Source of the DNA: Mnemiopsis leidyi
Taxonomy: Eukaryota; Ctenophora; Tentaculata; Lobata; Bolinopsidae
Assembly: GCA_000226015.1 (NCBI GenBank)
Contig: JH153469.1
Coordinates: 54,206-108,442 of the forward strand
Direction of reading: 5' to 3'
Length of the DNA: 54,237 bases
Under the pieces are notes generated by a model. The model ran no database searches. It was not told the DNA's origin and saw only the letters and a program-made list of their open reading frames with translations. The position numbers and the translations under genes were made by a program. This document shows, in pieces, positions 12,701-24,662 of this stretch; position 1 is the stretch's first letter, and every line of letters begins with the position of its first letter.

Positions 12701-15700
12701 GTTTCAAAGAAGGCCATATTTTCAATACCATAATTCGAATTCGAAGAATCTGTTAGTTTTAAGAGAAATTATAGTGAGCGCTTTGAAGACTTGAGCCCCT
12801 TCTCAATCAAAAATTTTGAAAAAAATTAGATTCCTTCGGTTATCAAGGATGATTACGTGTTTCTAAGAAATGCATTTTCTTTCTCTTGACCCCTGTTCAT
12901 GATATGACTGGCGATTACTTTGATAAAATCACAAGATGAGTCTAAGAATCTGATCCAAGATTTTTGGCCTTGTTCGCAATTGTTGGCAGAATTAAAGAAT
13001 TATTGTTTAAATTTACGTGAAGAGCGAATTAAATCATTGTGCGTTTTTGTGATATAATTAATGCAAATATGAATTAAATTGTTCAATTAGAAAATTTGTT
13101 AAATATACTTTTGATTGGTGAAAAGGCAAACTCAGTACTTATCTGGTGTATAAATCTATTCAGTGAAAGGAAATTACAATGTTTAAACAGTTAACAAAAT
13201 TTTCTTGTTCTCGTTCTACTATGCATGCGTGGCACAACAATGAATCCAAATATCTATTCTAAAATCTTGTCGAATCATCACTAAAAATAAAGACGGCTTT
13301 GTTTGGCGGTTCCTATTTAGTCTAAAGTTTTAAGGTTTACTGAGGAATAATCAATCAAAAAATTATTGACAAATGATTTTTCGCTCGTTAAAGTGATTGT
13401 GTCTAAACTATAACTTGTCATTGTTGAAAGACTTTATAGATCAACAAACACATTTTTAAAGAAAAAAGATAAGAGTTATCGCAAGCTAAAATTCTGTCTT
13501 AAATTTAACTTACTCCATAAGTTATAAATACTAAGTTCGAATATTAAATATGTTAATAAATAATTAATAATAATTTACGGTCTTCTCAAAAACAACAAAA
13601 TTATGATATACAAGTCTAACGAAGTCCGAAGTAACCTTTTTGATTCCTCTTTAATTTGGACTGAAAGTTGGGGTAACGAAGCTTCATGCGGTCTATTCAG
13701 CCAAAATGTGCTTAAAACAAGCTCACACAAATCCAATGCTTGCTTTTCAAAAAGACTCAGTCCAGGCACAACAACACAGATAAATATGCACTACCTAGAG
13801 TCCTATGAACATGGTACCTATTCATATGGCAGGCAGAGACAGCGACATTTTGTATCGCCAATCCTACATGGAGGTTTACAAATTATTCTGCCTTGGCAAC
13901 CTGAGGTGTAGGCTATATAAACAGCTTATAAACAGTACTAATAACGCTCCTTAGCAACTTATAAACAGTTTAGTCCAGCAAGATAAAATAATAAATACCC
14001 GCATGCGGAACTACCCAGCTAAATTCAACTTTGATAACGACGAAATAAACAACAACAGCTAATATCAAACGGTTTGGTGTGGTTGCATAGCAACCAGCAA
14101 GTTAAATTGTCAGTCTTCATGACCGACAATCATATAATCCAGTCTTTCCGTGGCTCTCAACAAATCGAGTTAATCTAAATAGGGACTTGGTACAAATCGA
14201 CCTAAATTTAAAAACCACCGTCATAATAAGAGAGCACAGCGCTTAAATAAAACGAGTCTATTGCCGCATGGGATCCGGACATGTCCGGTAAAGTTCTCTA
14301 GTTTACTTGCCGTTGGGTGGGACGTAGAAGAAGGCGGACATGTTATGTTTCGGCTTGTTGTGTCCTCGAGTTTTCTTCTGGTGGCGGGCCGGGTGGCGGC
14401 GGCTTGATCTTTTCTGGCGACCTTCTTCGGAAACCTCCTCAGTCAAACCGGCTTCAGCTGGAAAAATTAAATTGTTAGTCGAGGCTGGAAGAGTCAAAGA
14501 CCAAGGGTTCGAAAAATGATTAGAACTCTGCTAGGACGAGTCATTTCAGTTAGGAAATGCTGGATTATCCGGTGGCCGACAACTGGGAACCTTAGAATCT
14601 GGGTACCCATGGGGATCACATCCCAGTTGTCAGCCAGCCGGATTATCTTGTCACCTAACAATGCAATAGTATTTTTATTCTAAAATACTGCCTCAACTCC
14701 TTTTACGTTGTAATCCTTAGAGAATTAATGTGTGAGTTTTGTTAAAAGTTTGCAATGTTATTTCATACCGTACCTAATTTTTGCTCGATGAAGCTTGAAA
14801 GTGATCCGTCAATCGTTTTGGGGCTTGTCTCGGCTGCCACAGTATCATCTTTTTCCGTTCTTGGATTTTCTGAAAAACATTTCGTTAGTCCATTTATTGA
14901 CTAGATTTCATGTATTTTTTTGTTGCCAAAAAAAGTTGCACATATTTAAACATCTCTTGCTTACAGTATATAGTACATTCAGTACTTGCAAGGCTTTGCT
15001 ATGAAATTTAGAACATAACTACTTCGTGCTGTACAATTTAAATGAGCCAAATAAATGGTATGTCACTTCAATAAAATGTCAAGGCTGTTTGCAATAAATT
15101 CACAGATCAAATAAAAGTGTCAAATTCCCAACTATAACCATGAACAAACCTGAGTGAATAGATCTGGAGTTGACGATAGAGAAAGTAGCGAGAGCAACAA
15201 TAAAAGCAAGGAAGAACTTCATAATGTACGAGATATATAGATTCTGGGTCAAACAGTCTAAAACAAACGAGAAGTAAAGGTGGTTGAAGTAGTTTCCGAT
15301 GGGGAGCTGCAAGATGTGGTCCGTATCGGAGCGGAGCAGCCCTTAAATACACGGACCGGGACACTCTTCCAGGTTGTTGGTTGCGTGACGTCACGTTCCG
15401 TCCTGAAGCCGGACCTCTCTCTGTACGTCAAACACTTCAACAGCCGGCATAGCCGGAATTAGCAATTGCGTAATGAGCGCGTTTCCCCAGCCGCGCGTGT
15501 GTCAGCTACAGAGAGGGAAAGAGAGGGGGCTGAGTTTGGAGCGAGGTAATGGACGGATAGGAAGTAAGAGAGCGGCGGAGAGTGATCAATCGGAACTGGT
15601 TTTGTTGTAAAGAGGCACCGACTCGGACCGTAATTAATGTGATGGCTAATGCTGCAATAGTGATATTATGTACTCTTTTGTTTCAACCGCTAAGGTAAAC

Positions 15701-18700
15701 GGGCCGGATCTAATCTTTACACCATTTGGTGACTAATTTTCTGTGTCCTCCCGCTACTTCCTTCATAGTAAACTTGATACCTTTGGCCATTAAAGAGCAT
15801 GAATAGAGCTGGAATTAGATTATGATTTCCCTAACGCTTCCACTGGATGAGGTCCAAATCGTGGTAAATCCCATTTCATTTCGATCTGTTGGCGGAATTG
15901 TGGCCGGAACTTTGTCATTGTCTTCTGTTTGTTTATGGCAATGTCCAAATTACCTGGACGGAACGTACTTGAAACCGATCACCTACGTAAACCAAAACCG
16001 CAATTTGTACTGCCTGCTGCGGAAATCTCCTCAGGAAATAGTGAAAGTGGAGAGACGTAGGTACAGCAGGTAATTACGTAGTGAAAACGGAGAAAAAAGG
16101 AATTGTAAGGTCGGATAATTGAACTGCTCGGGGACTGTCGGGTGATGGCACTGCCTCGCGCCGAAGCTCCGACCATGACCAACAATCACTTAACGTTGGA
16201 GCTGTCTGGCTGGAATAGTCTATTTAGGCTTGTCTCATTGGGGTTAGTCAAGGTCGCTGGATTTTGAAAGAAAAATGTCTGAGTCCTAGTTGGGTTTAGG
16301 CTGGGAGGGAAGGCTGCCTGAATTTAGCTTGGTGATGATCTACGTGCTAGAATAGATGTGTGGCCTAGTTTGTTCATTTCTATTGAAAATAAATTTTGTC
16401 ACGGGAATCTTCTTCCTGCAGGAAGATCACCGCTTTCATTTAAGAATAAGCCGCTGAGATCAAGCCAGAACCTCGAAATAAGCTCATTAATCACCAATTA
16501 TCAACCTGCGCGTCAAGTTTTCCATTTGAAGTTTCACAAACTTGAAATTTCTATTTTAGTTTAAGTTCCCGGAAGGCCGTGCACATTTTGGAGCGATTTA
16601 GCTGCCAAATGGCTAATTTTGTCATGCTGATATGATTTCAATTTATAGAGGTGGCATTTTAAGGTGGCATTCGTGAATCGGGATCCGTGTTTCTGAAACG
16701 AGCATGTTTTGAAAATTTGCCAAAATCATTTTTGCTCATTTGTAGTTCACCCTGTGAAAAGAATCGCTGGAAATACTGTGAAATTTTGAGAGATTTTAGG
16801 AAGAACTCGTCATTTTAGTTTCAACTAAATGGCCTGAAGATGGTTGCTTTCAAATGAGTCTAATTTATCGGAGAGACGCGTGCTTGTAAATTTTAAAAGG
16901 CTTTAAGATAGAATGTTTTTCTAAAAATATCCAGAATTTGGTTTTAATGGCACAAACCGGATAAAAATAACCAAAAATATCATTTTAATGGTAGAAACCA
17001 GATAACCGTCCTCCAAAAAGGGCCAAAAGCAGAAAACGACCTTGTTGTCTGTTTACGTCAAAAGAAATTCTAACTTGTCATAACTTTATGGTAACATTAA
17101 CACCTAGCATTTAATCCCTGGAATTAGCCTAAGATAGTAAGTGCTAATCGGTTGAGTGGTTTGTTCTTCCTGTCTCTTATGGCAATATTCTCCTCAACAG
17201 CATCATTGTGGCATCACAATTACCTCTGTAGGCTTGCCGTGCGTGCTTCGGAGGAATTTTTCTGTAAAGTGCAGACAGTTCGCTGAAATTAACTCAAATA
17301 CGCACCTATTTAGGAAAAATTTCGGAAAAAAATCCTATTCGAGGCAAATAATTAATGCAAATATATTCTGAGATTGGATTGGTGGAAACAAACTATAAAT
17401 ATACTCTTAGTCGTACAGTTCTATATACAGACATTTTACGATCCATTTACTCCTAAGACTAATAGTAATCTATAGAATTTATATTTTATGCTTAATCGAT
17501 CCTTCCAATCCAGCGATATTTATCATCCTCGCACTTCGCAGCTTCATCTGAGAACTGGCCGTGATCAAGGTCTATGGTTCAGGAACTATTCAGTAGATAC
17601 GACCAAATAAGGTCGTCCTGAAAAGTTTGGAGCCATACTTGTCCTAGTCACATGACTTGGTGGGAGCAAACAAGACTCGTGCGATTCACGAATATCGCTT
17701 CCTTAATCTACGTTAATATGTTGACATTTATTTGAACCGAAATTACGAGACCGCGTCAACCCGGTATGTCTAGGTCACTACTTATCACCAATTGTCAATA
17801 AAGATATTGCAAAAATTTATCAAACATCCCATTTTCACGTCACTTTATCGTAACACGTCGGCTGAGCGACACTACAATATCAGCTGTCTAAGATAATAAG
17901 AATTTCTATCCATTTTTGGCTGCATTGCCGAACAAGGTTATAAATTCCTTCCATGGGAGGTAGGGTGGCATTGGGATGTTGATTGATCAATTACATTCAA
18001 ATTACCGTACTATCTGTATTGTCTGTTGATGTATGATGGGTATGTGAAGCAGCATTGATTTGAAATCTTTATCATCAAATTGGCGCCACCGAAAGTGGTT
18101 CAGAATGAATTCTAAATTGCTTTTCCGGCTAAAAGTGAAGGTGCAATTTGCTGTGGTGCTAAAACTTTACTGAAAAAGAATCATTACCATAATTTTCCAT
18201 CGTCTGGAATGAGTGACGGAGCGCTAAGTGCTGATTCAATTATCAAGTTTCGTCCAATTATACCCAAACAACAGCTCCCAAATATATCGCATTCCACGTG
18301 TCATGTTGGACTCCAGTATAGCTCTAACGATGTGAGTTTCACAATGTCACATGGCAAACTTGGTCCAACAAATTATCGTGACATGCCTGTAGTCTCTTCT
18401 GATCGCGTCCAGGTCTGTCAAATAGTCTGACCTTACCTTTCTAGAAACGTGTGATTATATATCGCTAATTATATTGATTTTATGATACAAGTATGGACGA
18501 AGGGAAGGCTGATGCCACGGGAGTTAAGACATAACTCCATGTGTGGCGGTTGCTAACCCAAGAACCTAACGCTTTAGCAAAATTTTAAAATTGAGACTGG
18601 TTTCTTGGTTTCTCTGTTTAAGGGTTTCAAGTTTTTAAATAGTTTTTATGGCCATTTTGTGTGCTTTATCATTTTTCCGATAAAAAATTACCCATATTTC

Positions 18701-18936
18701 TTGAGTCTAGACCGAATAAAATGAAAATGCCAAAGAAATCAAAGAAAAAACAAAAAAACACAAGCTTCGACAAACTTCAAACTTCTAATCCCTCAGGTCG
18801 TGTTAGCATCTTCACCTCCGGAACAGAAAACCCACACCACGTGGAGCGGGTAACATCCGGTACTCGGTACGCCATAACCATACCCTTTACATGCGACCCT
18901 GAGTACGCCATAGCCGACCCTCAGATGGAAGTATAA
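6743..18936 (+). CDS. OGFOD3: 2-oxoglutarate/Fe(II) dioxygenase domain protein 3 (OGFOD3)
   Basis: Exons: 6743-6995, 7481-7599, 8331-8395, 8512-8593, 9156-9287, 9852-9975, 18797-18936; 304 residues, phases consistent. The N-terminus has a hydrophobic segment (LFTFLIAGAAILY, about residues 30-42), as in the type II membrane topology of this family. Family motifs follow: CGRYILDRLVTNEEAEKL, ILDLHSGALSVG, KPTFFSRM, HDEYWHVHTD with the HxD iron ligands, YTSLLYL and GGRFMF. In the last exon NPHHVERV supplies the distal histidine and GTRYAI the 2-oxoglutarate-binding arginine. The substrate of OGFOD3 is not established. The exon 3 donor is taken at 8396 (GTAAGT) because the alternative at 8392 breaks the frame. 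The final intron, about 8.8 kb, carries two other genes and a transposable element. Confidence 0.93.
10183..10748. mobile_element. non-autonomous pogo/Tigger-like TIR element (MITE)
   Basis: The left end CAGTAAACCCTCGATTTACC and the right end, read inverted as CAGTAAACCCTCCATTTACC, are near-perfect terminal inverted repeats flanked by TA on both sides, the Tc1/mariner-pogo target duplication. The CAGT...CCTC start is pogo/Tigger-like. Inside are short reiterations of CGGTAAATAGAG and AAATATGGCCTAATTTTGG, and no transposase. A 10-base N gap at 10515-10524 interrupts it. It lies in the last OGFOD3 intron. Confidence 0.75.
10749..10793. repeat. (TA)n followed by a perfect 24-bp palindrome
   Basis: A TA dinucleotide run abuts the right end of the TIR element. 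Bases 10770-10793 form a perfect palindrome with half-site AAATTTCAGATA. A second near-palindrome, AGATATCTTTAAGATATCT, follows at about 10801. Probably cruciform-prone insertion-site DNA. Confidence 0.7.
11249..12307 (+). CDS. orphan rhodopsin-like (class A) GPCR, uninterrupted coding exon, nested in OGFOD3 intron
   Basis: 352 residues with seven hydrophobic segments (about 30-52, 67-90, 103-125, 142-160, 203-227, 239-262, 272-295). The N-terminus has several N-x-S/T sites (NIS, NST, NHT). Class A marks: TM2 aspartate in AVADLGF, TM3 cysteine in VHCKV pairing with FMCTL in loop 2, and NFPIY in place of NPxxY. The DRY motif is replaced by SKLAIVMYP, and the TM1 asparagine is absent. The C-terminus TSV fits a class I PDZ ligand. 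I start at 11249, three bases after an acceptor-like TTTTTCCAG, because the residues from the upstream in-frame ATG at 11168 do not look like a receptor N-terminus; this implies an intron in the 5' leader. The ligand is unknown; a peptide precursor lies 2 kb away in the same host intron. Confidence 0.9.
   Translation: MSNISGNSTSSHNHTGTTNDTDRDNTLERVILGTWCVLTFIFAFPGSILTLYGSLRCKIFRLNRVSRVLINNIAVADLGFSIFVILPVLMAILFNDWIFGDVHCKVTQVLEEILALADFNMIFAFSLSKLAIVMYPLNSKTWSQTRAYLIVILMWIIAILIGLQCEVFISIGMQNMSSFDKSNGIFMCTLKPDENHDLVYTLEAVEFSLLTLLPVVAVSISSVLLLFLANKHQNIKKEAILAVLVISGVYCICALPLGLLFVFDLEDITVMKQIAYYAPFLNSAANFPIYCLSLRTVRKFAMNKIGWISSGLSREKELNKIRMKTLGLNRSNSNATPAVLMNPTLKYTATSV
12308..14302. other. host-intron DNA between GPCR and peptide gene
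   Basis: AT-rich intronic sequence of OGFOD3 carrying the 3' flank of both nested genes, which are convergent here. Short ORFs at 13575-13911 have no recognisable domain. No repeat array or RNA gene seen. Confidence 0.55.
14303..15222 (-). CDS. secreted neuropeptide-like precursor with amidation signal, nested antisense in OGFOD3 intron
   Basis: Exons: 15150-15222, 14774-14869, 14303-14457; 107 residues, phases consistent. The signal peptide is MKFFLAFIVALATFSIVNS. An acidic propeptide (ENPRTEKDDTVAAETS...LTEEVSEEG) leads to a dibasic site RQKR. The C-terminal part is strongly basic, then ends MSAFFYVPPNGK-stop, where GK should yield a C-terminal asparagine amide. This signal / acidic spacer / KR / basic peptide / GK order is typical of neuropeptide precursors, with an antimicrobial peptide as an alternative because of the basic stretch. 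I recognise no known family for FFYVPPN-amide. A TATA-like box and a CRE lie upstream. There is a single predicted peptide, not a multi-copy precursor; other basic sites (KK, RR) could yield shorter forms. Confidence 0.8.
14563..14647. repeat. imperfect inverted repeat in the peptide-gene intron
   Basis: The left arm (14563-14588) and right arm (14621-14647) are inverted copies of GATTATCCGG...ACAACTGGGA with a few mismatches and a 32-base loop. It could be a small MITE remnant or an RNA hairpin. Confidence 0.65.
15342..15393 (-). promoter_or_regulatory. TATA-like box and CRE of the peptide gene
   Basis: On the minus strand a perfect TGACGTCA (15386-15393) lies about 40 bases upstream of GTATTTAAGG (15341-15350). 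The ATG at 15222 is about 120 bases further on. A CRE plus TATA layout is common in regulated peptide-hormone genes; here function is inferred from position only. Confidence 0.55.
15394..18796. other. remaining host-intron DNA before the last OGFOD3 exon
   Basis: Intronic on the OGFOD3 strand. The segment next to 15400-15560 is GC-richer and may be the upstream promoter region of the antisense peptide gene. I see no domain-bearing ORF, RNA gene or array; the acceptor AATCCCTCAG ends at 18796. Confidence 0.5.
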
Positions 18937-21900
18937 TTAGCTGTGGGGATGTAGCTGATATAGCCACCACAGCAAAGTAAGCAGGTTATTTGGTATAATT
19001 TTTTACTGGTAAAGCAGAATATTTGAAGAGCATTATGTCGAGTTTTTGGGAACAGGTGGTCTTGTGGTTAAAGAAGACTGTGTTGCTAGAGAATTGTAAA
19101 TCTCAGTTGAAATATTATTTAAGTATATTATAGTATTTATTCTTAACTTTTTTTAAATTCTATGACGGGTTTATTGTAGTGAATATATAATATTTTATTT
19201 GACAAAGTCGTTACTAGAATCATTCTTTGCTGATTGTTAACCATAAAGGTTCATTGTCTTTTTTTCTTGACCTGGTTCATGTGTTGCAAACTATTCGGAA
19301 CTATTTTTAGATAATTCATGTATGCAATTTTCCGACTGTAGGGTTTGTTTTGAATTTTACGTTAATTTGGAAAAAAGTTTACAATTTATTTGTTACTACT
19401 TACTTATAAATTATTTTTGCATTGCAAATTTTGAAGCCTTGATATTTTTCCATACGGATCAACGATGGATAAAATCATTTTTGTTACAATCTCTCTTGTC
19501 ATTGCAATTCTATTTCTGCAGAATTGCAACATTTCCCAACTAAACTCAAGTCAATTCACAAGGTAAAATGAATCCGGTTTTATATGGTTATTGCGTCAAA
19601 GAACGCTCATTCGACGTCGTCGAAGAGGATGTTACTGATCCCGTCTAACTGAATTCATCATCTCCACATTTCCAAGCTTCGTCCGACCACTGACACACAA
19701 GTCAGAAGTTATCCCGGAATGTTGTGGAATGTCATCGGAATGTGACGGAATGGTCACCACCAATCTTGAGGTCGAGGTACGTGGAGATTGAAGTACTTAC
19801 CTCCCCTTTTTTCGGGTTATTTATAGGTGCAGACAGGGTATTTCTAAACAACAAATAGGTTGGAGTAATGAGCCGTCATGCCGCAGTAAACGTCATCCGT
19901 CACTGTTCATACGCAGACAGCAGCTCAAACTGCTATCAAGTCATAACCTCAGGACTATTTTTGTTTCATCGGGCTCTTTACGGCAGGATTCGGGGAGCTC
20001 GTAGAAAACGCGACACGTAAATTGGCTGAGTAGAAAAACTTGCTAGCCCTTTGAGGGTTTATCCCATCGATTTGTAAGAATCAAGCCACAGCAAAGACCC
20101 TGCTGGATCACGATCACAACTTGGTACTTTTACAGCAAATAGTCAGAAAACCCCAATTGGTCATACAACTCTCACCTACTAATCGTTTTAGGTAAGGTTA
20201 AGGGCGAACAAAAGAACTGTCACATAAGGAATCAAAAAGCTTATTGAGGGTCGTTTGTCAACTGATCTGTCGATTTTAGGCGCATTTCGGGTCCGAACCA
20301 GCACACACCAAGAACGCTGAATCCCAGAACTAATGTCAAGCCAATTTTTCTCCTCTTTGTTTACCCCTGTCTGTCCGTTCTAGCCGGCACGAAGTGCGCC
20401 CAGACGTGGCAGGGGATGGAGCTGAGTTTTTAAAGTGATGCTCTAAAGGTAAGATCATCTACCTTCTCAGTGGGGTCTCGTGAAGATGATTCACCTTCCC
20501 TGCGTGCTGGGGGTTGAGGACCTGGCCTGGCTTCGTTTGGGACAAAGCCAAACTTGTAAAGTGGGCTAAAGAACTTTCTTTTTAAAATCGTTTGTGACAA
20601 ATTTTTTTGTTGGTGGAAGTTACCGGTGTCAGAGAAGAGACCAGGGAGCTCTCCCACGCAGACGAAGTCTGTTGACTATGATTCCACTGCACGTGGAGAT
20701 GGCACCCTGGAATGGCTTCAGAGTCAGGTACACGTGGGAATGTCGTGACTTAACGTCAAAACTCAGCATTCTACGGTTTTAGCAACTCAGCGGCCTCGTG
20801 TCGCGGCTTCGTTTTTGGAACAAGAGGGCTCAATTTGATCAGTGTCAAACTGTGGCCGAGTGGGAATTGTGAATATCACAGAATTCGAGCAGTTACTTTG
20901 GTCACTCAGTCATTATTGCAGAGATAGAAGCCATCAAGTTGAAGATTGTAGAATGTGGGGCCAAACCACGTGGTACATTGTTGGTTAAAGAATAAAGTAT
21001 TATCTAAAATAAGATTGCAGTACTACTATTTTACTCCTAGAGATGGTCGCAGAATCGAACGCAATAGATACCATTCCCTTCCCTTGCCTTCCTTCCCTTG
21101 CCTTCCCTTGCCTTCCCTTGCCTTCCCTTCCCTNNNNNNNNNNCCCTTCCCTTCCCTTCCCTTCCCTTCCCTTCCCTTCCCATCCCTTCCTCTCATTCCC
21201 TTCCCTTCCCTTTCCTTCCCTTCCCTTTCCTTCCCTTCCCTTCCCTTCCCTTCCCTTCCCTTTCCTATCCTTTCCTTCCCAACCCTCTTCCTTTTTCTTC
21301 CATTCTCTCCCTTTCCTTTCTCCCCCTTCCGTTTTTAAAGATCCTGAAGTCTCACCGATCCCTTTTACCTATTCTCTGATCCTCAAAGCTTCACATCTTT
21401 TTCTCTCCCGTTTCATTCCGTGGTCTCACTCAACTTCTCTTAACCTTTTTCCTCTTTTCTAATTTACAAGGGGAATAATAAAAGATTCACATTCGAAGAG
21501 CAGTCTAAGTATCAAACTGTTGGGGCTACTCCTCCTATCTTTTTAACCCGCCGTCTGGTTTTTTGAGAACAACGAACACCTGCTCAGCAGATTGCTATAA
21601 TAGATGTTCCCCTCCCACAGATTATTACTCAATGTGGTGTGGCCAATAACGAGCAATGAACCGTGTATCCTACAAATCATTCCCGTAACAAGATCTTTTG
21701 TGATGACGCTGTGTTAACTGATGATGACGTCACTTTGAAGTCATGTCACACTTCAACCGCAGAGTGGATTCTTTGTGAAAGTGAATATGACGTCACTACG
21801 TTGGTGGGCCGAGTTTATTGGGTTAGCAGCACCAGCTACGGTTTTGATCAAATTTTATCGCGACAATCTTCAGCTCTAAATATGTTAGCATGGATTTTTC

Positions 21901-24440
21901 GATTAAACTCTACAAAGGACTGGCTAATGTATGAACGATTTAATAAGGAATTGATATTATAGATTCGGTTTCCATGGAGACGTTGGCTGGAAGCGAAGCT
22001 CAGTCTGCGATTAATCAAGGTACTAATGGTGATGCTTAGACCAGGCCTTGTATAACAAATTTTGTTAAAGTTTAATATTAATGAAACTAAGTGAACTTGG
22101 TATACCTAATATCGAAATATTTACACTGTCTACGTATAATACGATTTTTATAAAATGATAATGATATGATAAACTGCGTATGGGAAAGTTAGGGCTCTAG
22201 GTACCCTTAACTGTTTAAAGTGTTTAAAGGTTTAACTGTATATAAATCGACTGAACCCATTTTAAGAGATATTTTTGGTGATGCACAATGATACTCCCGG
22301 TGTTAAATATTCTTCTATGCTTTAGATGGTCCAGTTGTTCACATCTGTTAAGTAATAGATCTATACGTTTTACTAGCTAGTTTCTCTGTCGCATTCTGAA
22401 AACAAAGGCAAGCTTAACCCCCTTCAGTCCTTCACGATTTACGCAGTTAACCAGTGTTTCCTTTCTGGTTCTAAATCTGCATCTCGACAATTCTGTAACA
22501 GTCAAAAGTTTCAGAGTTTGGGTATTTAAACGTTTACACTTACAGAGTAAAAAGTGCATTACAACTTGGTTTAACTTGAAGCCCAGGAAGATTGAAAGGG
22601 AGAATTTTCAAGTAGATAGACCCCCTATTTTCCCTAGGTTACCTGCCCAATAACCTAGTCTACAGATCTGGTTGTCTTTATAGTTAGAATGTTCTTCACC
22701 ACACCTAGTGTTTCTGCTTGTACTTACTGAAACATGGTGCATGCCTGAGTCATGAACGTTACTGAAAAGAGTTTTTTATGTTGATTTTTCTATCTGAGTC
22801 CAAAGTGTATTGCCAGCGACTATCTGTGTCTCGGCCTCAATCAGGGGCTTTCGGCCACTTATATGTGAGTTTTGACGCCAAAAAAGTGGCACCAAAATGT
22901 GATACCACGGGATATATGGCCTAGTTATCTCCACCTGGGGCTGATAACCTCTATTCCATTATGGGAAATCCCCATTGTCTCAGCTCATTTGATTGTGATG
23001 TGAATTTGAGTCGATATTCCGAACTGATCGTCTTTTCAAAACAAAAGCCAGTCAAATTCAATCTGTAGGTTGATTGTTCACGGTCTTGGCAACTATCGGC
23101 TAAATGCGGGAAATAATGAGGTTATTGCGTTAATTTCCAACTTCCATGCCCATTTTCTCCCCTGATCCAATTGCCCGGCCACGGTCATGGTTTCGATTCT
23201 ATCCGAAGTCTAGATAGCAATTATCCATGACCATTACTTTATTTTCTCTATTGATATGGACCACGAGCACTTGCTAATCAAGATCTATGAACGTCCCAAG
23301 AAGACAGAGTCTGGAAACAATAATAGCCTGAGCCAGCTCTCTTGTGGTCTGTGTCTGGACATGCCAATAGAGAGATAGGTCTGGCAGCCTGGCCCTCTCT
23401 CTAGTCTCTACGCTTCATTTCACCCAGTCAATAGGCCACAGCTGACTCGTGGCTTGTAATTACCTCAGGAGCTGAGACTGAATCTTATCCGCGTGGGTGC
23501 CAAAAAACAGTCAATAAATATAATATCTTGTAGAGTCAGGTGCCCCCATCTCTAAAGTAGATGTGGGATCCGATTCTGAATACGGGGCTGTGGTTTTTCC
23601 TCTGACTGTGTAGTGCATCTGTTACCATTAGGGATGTAATTGGCCGTGAAATGACCGTCTATTTCTCTGGGAGAACCAGCTCATATGTTCATAAACCTCA
23701 GGATAAACCCAGGCTTAGTTTTCTCTTCCCATTGGTCCTCTTTACATCACGCGACAACCATTCTCTCTTTTAATTGGCTCTACTTTTCTCACGTGACAAT
23801 TATTAACCACTTGATTGGTAGGGCGGGAGTTGTTGTCTATTTATACACGCCTTAAAGTTCACTACCGGGCCAACTGACATATTGTCTGGCTTGTCTTTAT
23901 TTTCCGGGCTGCAATCCCCCTTAAATTTGTCCGTTTTTAAGCTGTACAGGTGTGTCAAAATTTGTAATTTTCCGGCCCTCTTTTCGTGAGATAATTGTGG
24001 AGCACGTGACTGCACCCCTTGTAATGCATGCCGTTGATTGGCTGAATCGGGATGAGAACAGAAGAATGGGAGGAGTAGGTTAGTAGGAGGATCACGGGTT
24101 AATATGTTTTGTTAATGCCGAGTTGAAAAACTCCACTCGCCAAATCGGCACGCCACCCATTACACGCACCATTGCATTTTTAATCTCTTTAAATTTGATA
24201 AAGTTACCTTCTTAAAACAATAAGTATTATTGCTCACATGCTTGGTTTCTAGCCATTGAGGCGCCGCAATTCTCCTCACATGACTCCGTTATGTCGGGAA
24301 GATCGGTTCTGGTCTTCCCCCCGACGTCGGGAAACGCTTAGCCTGCTAATTCGGCCACCTAAACTTCGCATTACTACAGACTGGGCGAGTAATGGAGCGA
24401 GCATTTAGCCAGACAGAAGGGCCGAGCCCTGAGTAGAACA
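18937..24440. other. intergenic, OGFOD3 to Bsx-type gene
   Basis: About 5.5 kb without a supportable gene. It holds a CCCTT array (21069-21330), two perfect CREs TGACGTCA at 21725-21732 and 21788-21795, and many short shadow ORFs. Several CACGTG-type E-boxes lie toward the right end (about 23790 and 24003). It could house enhancers of the developmental homeobox gene to the right, but nothing in the sequence proves that. Confidence 0.5.
21069..21330. repeat. CCCTT pyrimidine microsatellite with a 10-base gap
   Basis: Nearly pure (CCCTT)n and variants on the + strand, decaying to the right, interrupted by ten Ns at 21134-21143. The long open frames across it (PFPSL repeats) are by-products of the repeat. 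Confidence 0.95.
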
Positions 24441-24445
24441 CCTCT

Positions 24446-24541
24446 CACGTGATCCTTCCGACTTATCTATATGCGATAACGAGGGGGCAGTGCGCGCGGC
24501 TCCGTCACGCTGCACGTGGGCCGTCACGTGGGATGCACGTG
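24446..24541. promoter_or_regulatory. cluster of four CACGTG E-boxes upstream of the Bsx-type gene
   Basis: CACGTG occurs at 24446, 24513, 24525 and 24536. The last three are spaced 12 and 11 bases, about one helical turn. They lie 120-220 bases before the ATG at 24663, so within a probable core promoter or leader. bHLH or bHLH-zip control is inferred. Confidence 0.5.
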
Positions 24542-24662
24542 GCAGATGGAGACAAAAGTACCGCAACGCACTTGGCTTGTACTTATAATTCTCGTTACCT
24601 CAAGTCTGTTAAGTGTTTCCCAGTCTCGTTTGATCTGTTAATTGCAGCCCTCAGCAAACAAC

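Noticed and set aside
18661..18936. Separate 91-codon gene
   Set aside because: Its second half is the OGFOD3 last exon in frame, the first half is intron read-through.
20955..21462. Pro/Phe/Ser/Leu-rich open frames
   Set aside because: Direct by-product of the CCCTT microsatellite in three frames.
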